Assembly: GCF_001306455.1 (NCBI RefSeq) | Contig: NZ_LGTQ01000006.1 | Span: 372,001-436,000 of the forward strand | DNA: 64,000 nt | Reading direction: 5' to 3' | Origin: Jiulongibacter sediminis | GTDB taxonomy: Bacteria; Bacteroidota; Bacteroidia; Cytophagales; Spirosomataceae | Shown: positions 8,255 through 16,048 of the stretch, one piece after another | Layout of the letters: each line of letters starts with the position of its first letter | Numbering within the stretch: the stretch's first letter is position 1 | The notes under the pieces: generated by a model | The model's input: only the letters and a program-made list of their open reading frames with translations | Told to the model about the DNA's origin: nothing | Databases searched by the model: none | Program-made: the position numbers and the translations under genes

Positions 8255-8647
8255 ATGAGAAATTATGTATTTCATTACCCTCATTATTTCAGATATTTTG
8301 GCCTGACCCTATTGGTTTTATCCGTGGGTATTTTGATTTATCGCTTTACCAGTTTTGGTATTTTTGACTTGACGGCCTTTTGCACTCCTGCCGCCTTTTC
8401 AATGGTTTTTATCTATTTCTCAAAAGAAAAACAGAATGACGAAAGAGTGGTTCTTTTGAAATTCAAAGCCCTGGCTTTGGCCATTCCTATTGCGGGTCTA
8501 ATCTTCGTTCTTTTAGATTTTTCTGTTAACCGAACCGGTTATAGTATTGAGACAGACTCATGGTATTCACACTCCGCTTTTGAGTATCTCACGCTTGCTT
8601 TGATTTTGGCGTTCGCTATTTTTCACTTTTTGAAATTCAGGGAGTAG
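8255..8647 (+). CDS. small multi-pass membrane protein paired with an XRE regulator
   Basis: A 130-residue protein with about four membrane segments (near 13-32, 34-52, 68-86 and 107-125) and no recognisable enzyme motif. Its stop codon TAG abuts the ATG of the XRE-family regulator at 8648, so the two genes are translationally coupled. Pairs of a small integral membrane protein and a short XRE regulator are common in Firmicutes and Bacteroidota; the membrane protein's function is not established. A terminal gene role as signal sensor or as regulated target are equally possible. Confidence 0.75.
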   Translation: MRNYVFHYPHYFRYFGLTLLVLSVGILIYRFTSFGIFDLTAFCTPAAFSMVFIYFSKEKQNDERVVLLKFKALALAIPIAGLIFVLLDFSVNRTGYSIETDSWYSHSAFEYLTLALILAFAIFHFLKFRE

Positions 8648-8857
8648 ATGAAAAATAGCATTAAGGTAGAAAGGGCAAAAAAAGACCTTACTCAGGCTGA
8701 CCTTGCTGAAAAAGTTGGTGTTTCTCGTCAAACCATTAATTCAATTGAAAAGGGCCGCTTTGTGCCTTCCACTATTCTTGCTTTAAAAATGGCGGAGGTT
8801 TTTAAAACCAGTGTCCATGAAATTTTTTCGTTGGAGGAGGTTGATTGGCAAGGCTAA
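8648..8857 (+). CDS. XRE-family helix-turn-helix regulator (short YozG/YgzD type)
   Basis: A 69-residue protein that is essentially one Cro/C1-type HTH domain. The segment QADLAEKVGVSRQTINSIEKG (about residues 16-36) contains the helix-turn-helix, and the C-terminal half (KMAEVFKTSVHEIF) is the usual packing helix. It starts immediately after the stop of the membrane protein gene at 8255-8647. Likely regulates that unit. Confidence 0.92.
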   Translation: MKNSIKVERAKKDLTQADLAEKVGVSRQTINSIEKGRFVPSTILALKMAEVFKTSVHEIFSLEEVDWQG

Positions 8858-8910
8858 GGCCAGAAAATAGAATCCGTATTTATACCCTGTTTTGGCAGTG
8901 CTGAGAAAGG

Positions 8911-8918
8911 TACTTTTG
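8911..8918 (+). promoter_or_regulatory. candidate -7 promoter element of the EEP-fold gene
   Basis: TACTTTTG matches TAnnTTTG, 20 bp before the ATG at 8938. A TTTG at 8891-8894 is 16 bp upstream, shorter than the usual 19-21 bp spacing, so the -33 match is weak. Confidence 0.4.
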
Positions 8919-8937
8919 GTAAAAAACCGAAAATATC

Positions 8938-9975
8938 ATGAAAATACGTGTGGCTGAATACAATATGGAATGGATGAAGAATGTCTTTGTCAATGGCATT
9001 CCTGTTAATACGCCGCCTGACCCAGCCAAGGCAGAATCTTCCTGGAATAACGACGAAAGGCTGACCATGAAAAGTGTTAGGTTGGCGATTGTTTTGAAAG
9101 AGTTAAATTTTGATATTCTGGCTGTGGTAGAAGGCCCGGATACACTCGCAAATGGTACCAAAACGGCCTCCGGCCAGATGGATCTTTGGATGCAAACGTT
9201 TGGTCTTGATCATCGCAATTATAAAACCATGGAGGGTTTTACCTCTAGGGGACAACAGGAATTGTGTATAATTTACGATGCCGATAAATTGATTGTCAAC
9301 CACAGCCCTGAGAGCAAAAGTAGTTTTGATGAACCCTTTCTGGTAGATACACTGGAACAAAGCATTCAGGAGCAATATTATCATTTCAGGCCTCCACTGG
9401 AAGCCATGATTAAGCGAAAAGATAATCAGGCGAAATTGTTCAAAATGATCGTGGCTCATGCCAAGTCAAAAGGCATTTTTGATCATGTGGATTATGCCCG
9501 ATATGAGCAACTCTCCATGCTAAACCGCCGGAAACTCTATGCCGAGTGCATGCACATTCGCCAGCGAATGGATAAGTGGCTTCAGGAGGGAGATCAGGTG
9601 ATTGTCACGGGAGATATCAACGACGGCATGGGCAGCGATTTTTATGAAGGTCGTTTCGGCAAGAGTGCCATTGAGATTTTACTTGGCTCTGTTTACGAAC
9701 CCGACCTGATTGTCAAAAGTGCTTTGGGTAAACCAAAACTTGGTAAGTACGGTTGGTCGCCCAGTTCCAGTTCATTTACCGATACCATCACAAAAAACTG
9801 GTTTACAGTGCTGATTGATCATATTCTGGTGAGTAACGGCATTCAAATCAGTGAGGGCACGGTGCTAAACCCTTACGACGAACCGCATCGTTCAAATCTT
9901 TCAGATGAATTGAAAAAAGCCTTAAAAGAAGGCTCTGATCATTTTCCGGTATTTGCGGATATTGAGGTGGGGTGA
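8938..9975 (+). CDS. endonuclease/exonuclease/phosphatase (EEP) fold hydrolase
   Basis: A 345-residue metal-dependent hydrolase of the EEP superfamily (DNase I, sphingomyelinase and inositol phosphatase relatives). Fold landmarks are AEYNMEWM near the N-terminus (metal-coordinating Asn), VVEGPD with the catalytic acid, VTGDINDG with the Asp/Asn pair, and the terminal GSDHFPVFADIEV with the catalytic SDH motif. No signal peptide is visible, so it is probably cytoplasmic, which is uncommon for the phospholipase-like branch. Substrate cannot be assigned. Confidence 0.88.
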   Translation: MKIRVAEYNMEWMKNVFVNGIPVNTPPDPAKAESSWNNDERLTMKSVRLAIVLKELNFDILAVVEGPDTLANGTKTASGQMDLWMQTFGLDHRNYKTMEGFTSRGQQELCIIYDADKLIVNHSPESKSSFDEPFLVDTLEQSIQEQYYHFRPPLEAMIKRKDNQAKLFKMIVAHAKSKGIFDHVDYARYEQLSMLNRRKLYAECMHIRQRMDKWLQEGDQVIVTGDINDGMGSDFYEGRFGKSAIEILLGSVYEPDLIVKSALGKPKLGKYGWSPSSSSFTDTITKNWFTVLIDHILVSNGIQISEGTVLNPYDEPHRSNLSDELKKALKEGSDHFPVFADIEVG

Positions 9976-10063
9976 AAGTAAATCTATTCATTAATTTACT
10001 CCAGAGGGTAGTTCAGATAGTAAACTCAAATTCTTACTTTCAGGCCTGAAAAATCAAAATAAG

Positions 10064-11239
10064 CTGAAGAGAGTATCCTATATTTTATTGCTGTTTTTAC
10101 TGTGGAGCTGTCAAAAAAACACTGATCCGCCTGTTGCAGAAAGTACTGTCCCCACCCTCAGAATAATAACTGAAAACAAGCAGGCGGTTACTTCAAAAGA
10201 CACTTATCTGAATGCCACACTGAGCGTAGAAAACGGAGAAAGCTTTTCGGCTGACATTGAAATAAGAGGGCGAGGAAATACCACCTGGTCGTTCCCGAAA
10301 AAACCGTTTAAAATCAAACTGAAAGAAAAGGCCGGTCTGCTAGGACTCAAACCAGAGAAAAGATGGGTTCTGCTGGCAAATTATCTGGATCCTTCGCTGC
10401 TACAAAACGCCGTAGCCATGGGGATAGGCCAACTGCTGAAAATGCCCTACACAAACCACATGAAGCCGGTAAATCTTTGGCTGAACAATGAGTTTCTGGG
10501 CAGCTATACGCTTACTGAGCAAATAGAAGTGAAAGAGAACCGTGTCAATGTAGGCGATGACGGCCTGTTACTTTCGCTGGATACAATAATAGAGCCGGAT
10601 GACGACTATTTCTTCAGCAGCCATTACAAGCTACCGGTTCAGATCAAACATCCAGAAATCACCTCTCAAGCACAGATCGACAAAATTTCCAATGAATTCG
10701 ATCAACTTGAAAAGCGGGTGTTTGCGGCCGATTTCCCCGGCAATGATTACCTGAAATATTTTGATGCAGAGGCTATGGCCAATTACCTGCTGGTTTACAC
10801 ACTTACCTGCAATGAAGAAATAAACCACCCCAAAAGCACTTATTTGTATAAAACAGCGGAGGGGAAGTTTCACATTGGCCCTATTTGGGATTTCGACTGG
10901 GCTTTTTCATATGAACAAAGTCAGGTGCACTATCTCAATCCAAACCGACCGCTTTTCTGGAACTGGCAGGCGGTGGGAACCACGTTTTTTGGCAGAATTG
11001 CAGCCGACCCGGCTGTAAAATCACTGTTTAAAGAAAAGTGGCAGACCTTTAGGCAGCAGGACTTCAACAAGCTTCTATCTTTTGTAGATAAATATGCTGA
11101 TGAAATCAAGGAATCACGAAGAGAAGATTTCAAAAAGTGGGGGCGGGGCAGTTCTGATTTTGAAACAGAAAAAGAAAATATGAAGGACTGGTTAACTGCC
11201 AGGGCTGTATACATTGATGAGCTGGTAGCGGACTACTAG
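10064..11239 (+). CDS. CotH-family kinase-like lipoprotein
   Basis: A protein of the CotH family (atypical protein kinase fold, related to spore coat kinase CotH), about 391 residues. Visible features are the ADIEIRGRGNTTW segment, LTEQIEVKENRV and the DFD-like metal-binding motif in GPIWDFDWAF. The mature protein is preceded by a lipobox ending LLWSC. No ATG lies in frame before the lipobox. A TTG at 10088 would leave only seven residues before the cysteine and no positive charge, so I place the start at the CTG at 10064 (K-R-V-S-Y-I then a leucine run), with another CTG at 10046. In bacteria other than spore formers the target is unknown; the protein should face the periplasm or cell surface. 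Confidence 0.82.
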   Translation: MKRVSYILLLFLLWSCQKNTDPPVAESTVPTLRIITENKQAVTSKDTYLNATLSVENGESFSADIEIRGRGNTTWSFPKKPFKIKLKEKAGLLGLKPEKRWVLLANYLDPSLLQNAVAMGIGQLLKMPYTNHMKPVNLWLNNEFLGSYTLTEQIEVKENRVNVGDDGLLLSLDTIIEPDDDYFFSSHYKLPVQIKHPEITSQAQIDKISNEFDQLEKRVFAADFPGNDYLKYFDAEAMANYLLVYTLTCNEEINHPKSTYLYKTAEGKFHIGPIWDFDWAFSYEQSQVHYLNPNRPLFWNWQAVGTTFFGRIAADPAVKSLFKEKWQTFRQQDFNKLLSFVDKYADEIKESRREDFKKWGRGSSDFETEKENMKDWLTARAVYIDELVADY

Positions 11240-11359
11240 GATGGACTTTTTACAAGTTTTTCTCGAAAAGAAATTGCTGTAGACAGCATTGAAATTCAAA
11301 GAATTATGTAAATTTAATAGGCTTAAAATCAAGTTAATATAACCCTAAAGATTAAAAAC

Positions 11360-11890
11360 ATGAAAACTATCTTACCCTTACTTCTTCTTTTGATTGCATT
11401 CGGTTGTCAGAAAGAAAATTCAATTGAAGCAGTCGTTTCTCAGCCCGGCAGCACTATAACCAAGAACCTGAGAGCTGGTAAATCAGGAAAAACAACCTTG
11501 TGCCATAATGGGCATTTGATTCAGGTTAGCTCTAATTCCCTAAAAGCTCATTTAGCCCATGGTGATGTGGTTCAGTTTGGGCAACTCGGTACCTACATCA
11601 TCACTTATACCATTAACGGCTCCAATTATGTGCATGAAGGGCTTATAACGGAATCTGAGAACGGAGTATTCTCAGGCACAGGACAAAGCATAACTACAGG
11701 ACAACAGTGGACCGTAGACGGAACCATTGATGAAGCAGGAAACTATTCCTTTACACTTCATTACACGGCTAGTTCTTACACGGCAACTGCTACCGGAACT
11801 TTCGGATGTGATGGTAGTGGTTACTCAGGAAACTGGTCAGATAGTTCGAATCAGTCCGGAACATGGTCGGCGACGTTTGAATCAAATTAG
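11360..11890 (+). CDS. small secreted lipoprotein with Cys/His 'LCHNGH...AHLAHGD' motif
   Basis: A 176-residue lipoprotein with signal MKTILPLLLLL and lipobox cysteine C16. After a linker it contains LCHNGHLIQV, then SLKAHLAHGD. This short Cys/His/Asp-rich pattern recurs at the ends of many secreted Bacteroidota proteins, as I recall, though its function is not known to me. The rest is Gly/Ser/Thr-rich with a beta-sandwich-like composition. It follows the CotH gene by 120 bp and ends at a strong hairpin. Probably surface-exposed; no catalytic role is claimed. Confidence 0.75.
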   Translation: MKTILPLLLLLIAFGCQKENSIEAVVSQPGSTITKNLRAGKSGKTTLCHNGHLIQVSSNSLKAHLAHGDVVQFGQLGTYIITYTINGSNYVHEGLITESENGVFSGTGQSITTGQQWTVDGTIDEAGNYSFTLHYTASSYTATATGTFGCDGSGYSGNWSDSSNQSGTWSATFESN

Positions 11891-11951
11891 ACAGTTGAAT
11901 CTTTAATTATCCGGGATTAGTCCTTCAATGAAGACTAAACTTGAAAAATGT

Positions 11952-11989
11952 AAAATGCCCATTTTGACTATTCTCAAAATGGGCATTTT
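11952..11989 (+). terminator. long perfect hairpin after the small lipoprotein gene
   Basis: Perfect 16-bp inverted repeat (arms 11952-11967 and 11974-11989) with a 6-nt loop, 62 bp after the stop codon. The distal arm itself ends in TTTT, but there is no longer T-run, so termination is probable rather than certain. Confidence 0.75.
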
Positions 11990-12333
11990 GGGTATCGCTG
12001 GAGTTTTTTCTAAAGCAGAGTCCGCCTTATGAAGCTTTTAACATGGGTGTAGTAGATTTAGAATTCTGGCTTGCTAAGAGCATTGTTTAGCTTAACAAAT
12101 TAAGAACTTTTGTATGGCGAGGTTTTGAATGTGACTTCACGGAATCTGAAAGATAAATTCTAAATATTTGCTGAGGCCGCTAATCACCTTGACCAAAGTG
12201 GAACATTCCAAAAGCAAAGTTTCTGCCTATGGTAATTGTTATTCCCTTTGAAGAAAAGTGGTTTTCATAAAGAGGTATGAAGAGCCATTGATCTTGGAAT
12301 TCCAATAATTCATAGTCAAATTAGGATTTACTT
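11990..12333 (+). other. non-coding stretch without a recognisable gene
   Basis: About 340 bp between the hairpin and the VOC gene. All frames are broken by stops at short intervals. I see no tRNA-like fold, repeat or transposon end. It may contain the VOC promoter, but I find no full TAnnTTTG match near 12334. Confidence 0.6.
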
Positions 12334-12699
12334 ATGAAAGATAATTTCTCACATTCAGCTACCATTTTTCCTGTTAAAAATATTCAGGAGTCCATAGTGT
12401 TTTACACTCAAAAATTAGGTTTCAGCAAGACATTTGATTGGGGTGAGCCCGTGAGTTATGCGGTCTTGAAAAAAGGAGGCGTGAACATTCACCTGAGCAC
12501 ACCCGATAGTTTCAATCCTCCATCATCTGAACACTGCTCCCTTTATATTTTCGTTTATAACGTTCAGGAGATATATGAAAAATGCCTGAGCGAAGGAGTG
12601 AAAATCCTGAATGCACCGGAAACCCGGGATTACAAAATGACAGACTTTGATATCCTGGATCCTGATGGCTACCTTATTACTTTTGGTAATGGTGGTTAA
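12334..12699 (+). CDS. VOC-family (glyoxalase/bleomycin-resistance fold) protein
   Basis: A 121-residue single-unit vicinal-oxygen-chelate protein. It begins with SATIFPVKNIQESIVFYTQKLGF, the classical first beta-alpha-beta-beta-beta module, and ends with DILDPDGYLITF, which carries the typical late Glu/Asp-containing metal-site strand. Members act as glyoxalases, dioxygenases or binding proteins such as bleomycin resistance proteins; the substrate cannot be read from sequence. Convergent with the AraC regulator, 9 bp apart. Confidence 0.85.
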   Translation: MKDNFSHSATIFPVKNIQESIVFYTQKLGFSKTFDWGEPVSYAVLKKGGVNIHLSTPDSFNPPSSEHCSLYIFVYNVQEIYEKCLSEGVKILNAPETRDYKMTDFDILDPDGYLITFGNGG

Positions 12700-12707
12700 T
12701 ACTATTT

Positions 12708-13553
12708 TTAGTATTTGGAAGGCGTCTTCCCAAACCGCCCCTTAAACGCTTTGATAAAGTGCGAAACACTTTCAAAGCCTACCTCTTCGGCGATTTCATT
12801 GACATGCTTTGGACTGTTTTTTAACAAAAAAGCGGCGTGTTTGAGTCGTTTTTCTCTGATCCAGCTGGCGGGTGAGCTGTCGAATTTTTCCTGAAACTCA
12901 CGTTTAAAGGCGGAGAGGCTACGACCAGAGAGTCTGGCGAGTTCATTTAGAGTGAGCGGCTTCAGGTAGTAGTTTTGCATCAGGTAATCGAGGTCGGCTT
13001 TTTCGCCACGGTAGATTTCATGCAAAAGAGCTTTCAGGAAATCGCCATTATCGTACTCCAGCAAGTGAAGAAGCAACTCCTGTAATTTGAGTTTGAGAAA
13101 ATGATGCAGGTATTTGGTCTTTGACCTGAAGTAGGGGAGTACGGATTCCGCGAATTTGCCGAATTTCTCATCAGTTGGGAGAATCAACAAGGTTGGAAGC
13201 TCTTTCTCTGCCATTTTTTCCTCGGGAAAAAGCTCCAGGTGCTGATTGACAAAGTCTTTGATCAGGTTTTCGTCAAAGAAAAAAACCAAACTTTTGTACG
13301 ACTCGTCTATGGACTCTGACATGAGGTAATAACCCCTTCTCACAAAAAACACATCACCTTTCTTAACCGTAATAGTCTCTGAAGTTCCGGTGAATTTCTT
13401 TTCGCCCTCTATCACATAGATAACCGCATTTTCTTCAAAGAAAACCTCGTTTTTTGAAGGGTATACATCGCTTCGATAAGCCACAAAAGTCAGCTCCTGA
13501 ATCTTGAGGGATTCAAAATGATCATCGGCTATTTCTGAGGGTACACGAAGCAA
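12708..13553 (-). CDS. AraC/XylS-family transcriptional regulator
   Basis: A 281-residue regulator. Residues 1-130 form a cupin-like sensor half (VIYVIEGEKKF, VKKGDVFFVRRGYY) similar to the ExsA-type AraC N-terminal domain. Residues about 180-281 form the double helix-turn-helix: LNELARLSGRSLSAFKREF and the conserved second HTH with VNEIAEEVGFESVSHFIKAF. The initiation codon is TTG at 13553; an in-frame stop lies three codons upstream and no ATG exists before residue about 78. Convergent with the VOC gene. Target genes unknown. Confidence 0.9.
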   Translation of the reverse strand: MLRVPSEIADDHFESLKIQELTFVAYRSDVYPSKNEVFFEENAVIYVIEGEKKFTGTSETITVKKGDVFFVRRGYYLMSESIDESYKSLVFFFDENLIKDFVNQHLELFPEEKMAEKELPTLLILPTDEKFGKFAESVLPYFRSKTKYLHHFLKLKLQELLLHLLEYDNGDFLKALLHEIYRGEKADLDYLMQNYYLKPLTLNELARLSGRSLSAFKREFQEKFDSSPASWIREKRLKHAAFLLKNSPKHVNEIAEEVGFESVSHFIKAFKGRFGKTPSKY

Positions 13554-13580
13554 AACGATTTAGGATTTTTGATTGGCGAT

Positions 13581-14534
13581 TTACGATTTATCACCCTTCT
13601 CAATCACCTCATCAATGACGAAGAAAGGCCTTCTTTTTACCTCAATATAGATGCGGCCGATGTACTCGCCCAGTATTCCAAGAATGATGAGCGTGACCCC
13701 TCCCAGAAAATACATTCCCACGGTAAGGGTGGTGGTTCCTGGAATTTCAACGGGTGTATGGCCGAGTACTTTAAAACCAATCAAACGATGCAGAATAAAG
13801 AAAATACCGACGATGAAGGAGGGAATGGCAATCATAAAACCAAAGTATGTGGCCAAACGAAGTGGCACATTGGAGAAGCCAAAAAGTCCATCCATGGCAA
13901 GGCCCATGAGCTTTTTGAAGGTATATTTCACCTCGCCTGCGGCCCGCTCTGCACGTTCATATTCCACACCTATTTGTTTAAAGCCTGCATAGGCTCTTAA
14001 ACCACGGACAAAACGAATCTGCTCAGGCATTTCTTTCACAATGGCATTGACCACCTTGCGGTCCATGACACAGAAATCGCCTGAATCTAGCGGAATATCA
14101 ATTTCTGAAATGGCAGCCAGAAGTCTGTAAAAAAGTCTGTAGGCCAATTTTTTGAAAAAGCCTTCTTTGCGTTTGGTTCGCACGGCATACACCACATGAT
14201 AACCTTCTCGCCACTTTTCCAGAAAACGGTGTAGTTCCTCAGGGGGATCTTGCAGATCGCCATCCATAATCACCACGGCGTCACCCTTAGCTTCTTGTAT
14301 ACCCGCAGAAATAGCAGGCTGATGCCCGAAATTCCTTGAAAGTTTCACTACCCGAACATGAGTATCTTTCTCCGCAAAATCAGTCATGATTTGTAAAGAA
14401 TCATCTGCAGAACCATCATCTACCAATACAATTTCGTAATCTTCCTGCCAGCTGGGAGCGGCAGCGGTAAGTCTGGTGTAAAGATTATTGAGATTTTCTT
14501 CTTCGTTGAAAATCGGGATAACGATGGAGATCAT
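13581..14534 (-). CDS. GT2 glycosyltransferase, undecaprenyl-phosphate sugar transferase type (GtrB/ArnC-like)
   Basis: A 317-residue family-2 glycosyltransferase with GT-A fold (SIVIPIFNEEENLNNLY, VDDGSADDS, and the DGDLQDPPEEL metal/nucleotide site near residue 91) followed by two C-terminal membrane helices (about 225-250 and 270-295). This matches the GtrB, ArnC and DPM1-with-TM group, which moves a sugar from a nucleotide donor to undecaprenyl phosphate on the inner face of the membrane. No flippase or GT-C partner is adjacent. A polytopic GT-C-like protein lies at 22435-24387, but a link is only inference. Confidence 0.9.
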   Translation of the reverse strand: MISIVIPIFNEEENLNNLYTRLTAAAPSWQEDYEIVLVDDGSADDSLQIMTDFAEKDTHVRVVKLSRNFGHQPAISAGIQEAKGDAVVIMDGDLQDPPEELHRFLEKWREGYHVVYAVRTKRKEGFFKKLAYRLFYRLLAAISEIDIPLDSGDFCVMDRKVVNAIVKEMPEQIRFVRGLRAYAGFKQIGVEYERAERAAGEVKYTFKKLMGLAMDGLFGFSNVPLRLATYFGFMIAIPSFIVGIFFILHRLIGFKVLGHTPVEIPGTTTLTVGMYFLGGVTLIILGILGEYIGRIYIEVKRRPFFVIDEVIEKGDKS

Positions 14535-14693
14535 TCCGGAAAAATAGTTTCAGTGCTGTGCAAAAATAGACAAATTACCCACCTTTTGATCTTCCTGTTA
14601 TTCAAATCACATGATGTCGGGACTTTTTCACATTTTATTGCCTTTGTTTTCTTGAATCCCCATCTTTAAAGGTTGTAATTAAATGACTTTAAC

Positions 14694-15502
14694 GTGGAAG
14701 GGAAAGCCCCGATCATCAAACCCGAAGGCATGACTATTGCCAAGGCCTGGTTACTTTTTTTACTGCTACTGGTAGTGTATTTTATATCTGGAATAGTAGC
14801 GGGTTATATGATGGCCGAAGAAAATAAAGTTGATATGACGCTAACCATGGCCGTGGTTACGCTGGTGGGTGTTATCGTCATCTCAGCAGTAGGTTTGTTC
14901 ATTAATAAATGGGAACTGCCCCGCTTTAATGGATTGAAAAGTACAAACCTGCTTTACGGCATTACCGTGGGCATAATCATAAGATATATTTCGTCTATTG
15001 TTGAAGAAGTTCCACTGGGTCTTCTTGATATGGAGCTGCTTCATGAGTTTGCACAGCTAGATTATCTTTTGATCATTTACCGAGTATGGGGCTCATTTTC
15101 TTGCAGATTGGGATTATAGGTCATGGTTTATTTAAGAATTATTCATTGGGCGTGGCCCTAGGTACTACCTGCCTTATATCGTTGATAAATTTTGAGCCAA
15201 AGACCGTACTGGCCATGTTTATATTGATAGGTATTCTAACGTTTTTCTACTATCGAACCGGCAGTTTTGAGATAGTCATTCTGGGTACTTTGGTCTATTT
15301 TCTTATTGACTTATTACTGCTGCAGTTTATTGACTTTAATGTGATGGCTGAGAATAATTACCGCTATGTGATTCTTGGAAATGACGTTGCCTATTTCGGA
15401 GTCATGTTGGTTTCTGTGTTGCTTCTTCTGTTTTTGATGAGGCAGGTAGGTCAGCTGAAGCAGATACAGTGGAAACAAAAGACTGAACTAATTGAATATT
15501 AA
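14694..15502 (+). pseudogene. CPBP-like intramembrane protein gene split by a frameshift
   Basis: Two overlapping frames together make one protein of about 270 residues. Frame one (GTG 14694 to 15119) supplies the N-terminal four or so membrane helices; it loses sense near 15090 and ends in a non-hydrophobic tail. The -1 frame (open from 15047 to 15502, stop at 15500-15502) continues with hydrophobic helices ending FYYRTGSFEIVILGTLVYF, like the end of CPBP (Abi) family proteins. Joining them at the GGGG run at 15088-15091, as if one G were missing, gives an uninterrupted sequence. The position of the CPBP EE-x-x-x-R motif reads IGIIGHGLF, so the catalytic glutamates appear lost. It could be a pseudogene, a sequencing error, or a diverged non-enzymatic protein. 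Confidence 0.65.
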
Positions 15503-15579
15503 AATCACAAAGAATCAACAGATCATCACAGAAGAGAAGGTGTAAGTCACATGTATTTTAAGTTGGAATGACGCTGGCC

Positions 15580-15587
15580 TAGTTTTG
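15580..15587 (+). promoter_or_regulatory. candidate -7 element before the membrane protein/LytS/LytTR unit
   Basis: TAGTTTTG matches TAnnTTTG 26 bp before the ATG at 15614. No convincing -33 TTTG is present at 19-21 bp. It would drive the three genes from 15614 to 17852. Confidence 0.35.
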
Positions 15588-15613
15588 AGCCAGAATCAAA
15601 AACAAATACAAAC

Positions 15614-16048
15614 ATGAAATACTTCACTTTTAACATTAACAAAAACGCCAGACTTGAATTCGATAATGACTACACCGGCAAAGAGAGTATTTTTTACAAT
15701 GGGGAAGAGGTCTCTTCTATCAGAAGCTTTTGTGGCGGTCATCATAGTTTTAAGGTCAATGAGGCCGGTGAGCAGGTTAATTATGATGTCAAAATCTCAA
15801 TGAACATGTTCACGGGGATTGCCTCAGAAATCATGAGAAACGGGGAAGTACTTTTCTCAAACAAGCCCGAGATCAAAACCTCTTCCGGCAGCTGGCTTGG
15901 GATTATCCTGTTGGCTTCTCTTTTTATCATTGCCACTTTTATAGGCTATAAATTCGGGCAAGGAAATAGCTACTATCTGTCCCTAATTTTCTTCCTATCC
16001 GGAATCGGCTTGATATTAAATCAATACAGAAATAAAAAGAAGGATTGA
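15614..16048 (+). CDS. hypothetical protein with C-terminal transmembrane hairpin
   Basis: A 144-residue protein with a hydrophilic N-terminal half of beta character (YFTFNINKNARLEFDNDYTG) and two membrane helices near 93-111 and 117-135. No family recognised. It overlaps the start of the histidine kinase by 4 bp, so it is part of the same operon and may modulate or be sensed by the kinase. Confidence 0.7.
   Translation: MKYFTFNINKNARLEFDNDYTGKESIFYNGEEVSSIRSFCGGHHSFKVNEAGEQVNYDVKISMNMFTGIASEIMRNGEVLFSNKPEIKTSSGSWLGIILLASLFIIATFIGYKFGQGNSYYLSLIFFLSGIGLILNQYRNKKKD

Noticed and set aside
9977-10000. AGTAAAT/ATTTACT inverted repeat after the EEP gene as terminator
   Set aside because: Weak A/T stem without a T-run; not listed as a terminator.
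13569-14000. Plus-strand open frame across the GT2 glycosyltransferase
   Set aside because: Antisense shadow of a well-conserved GT2 gene; no family motif and biased composition.
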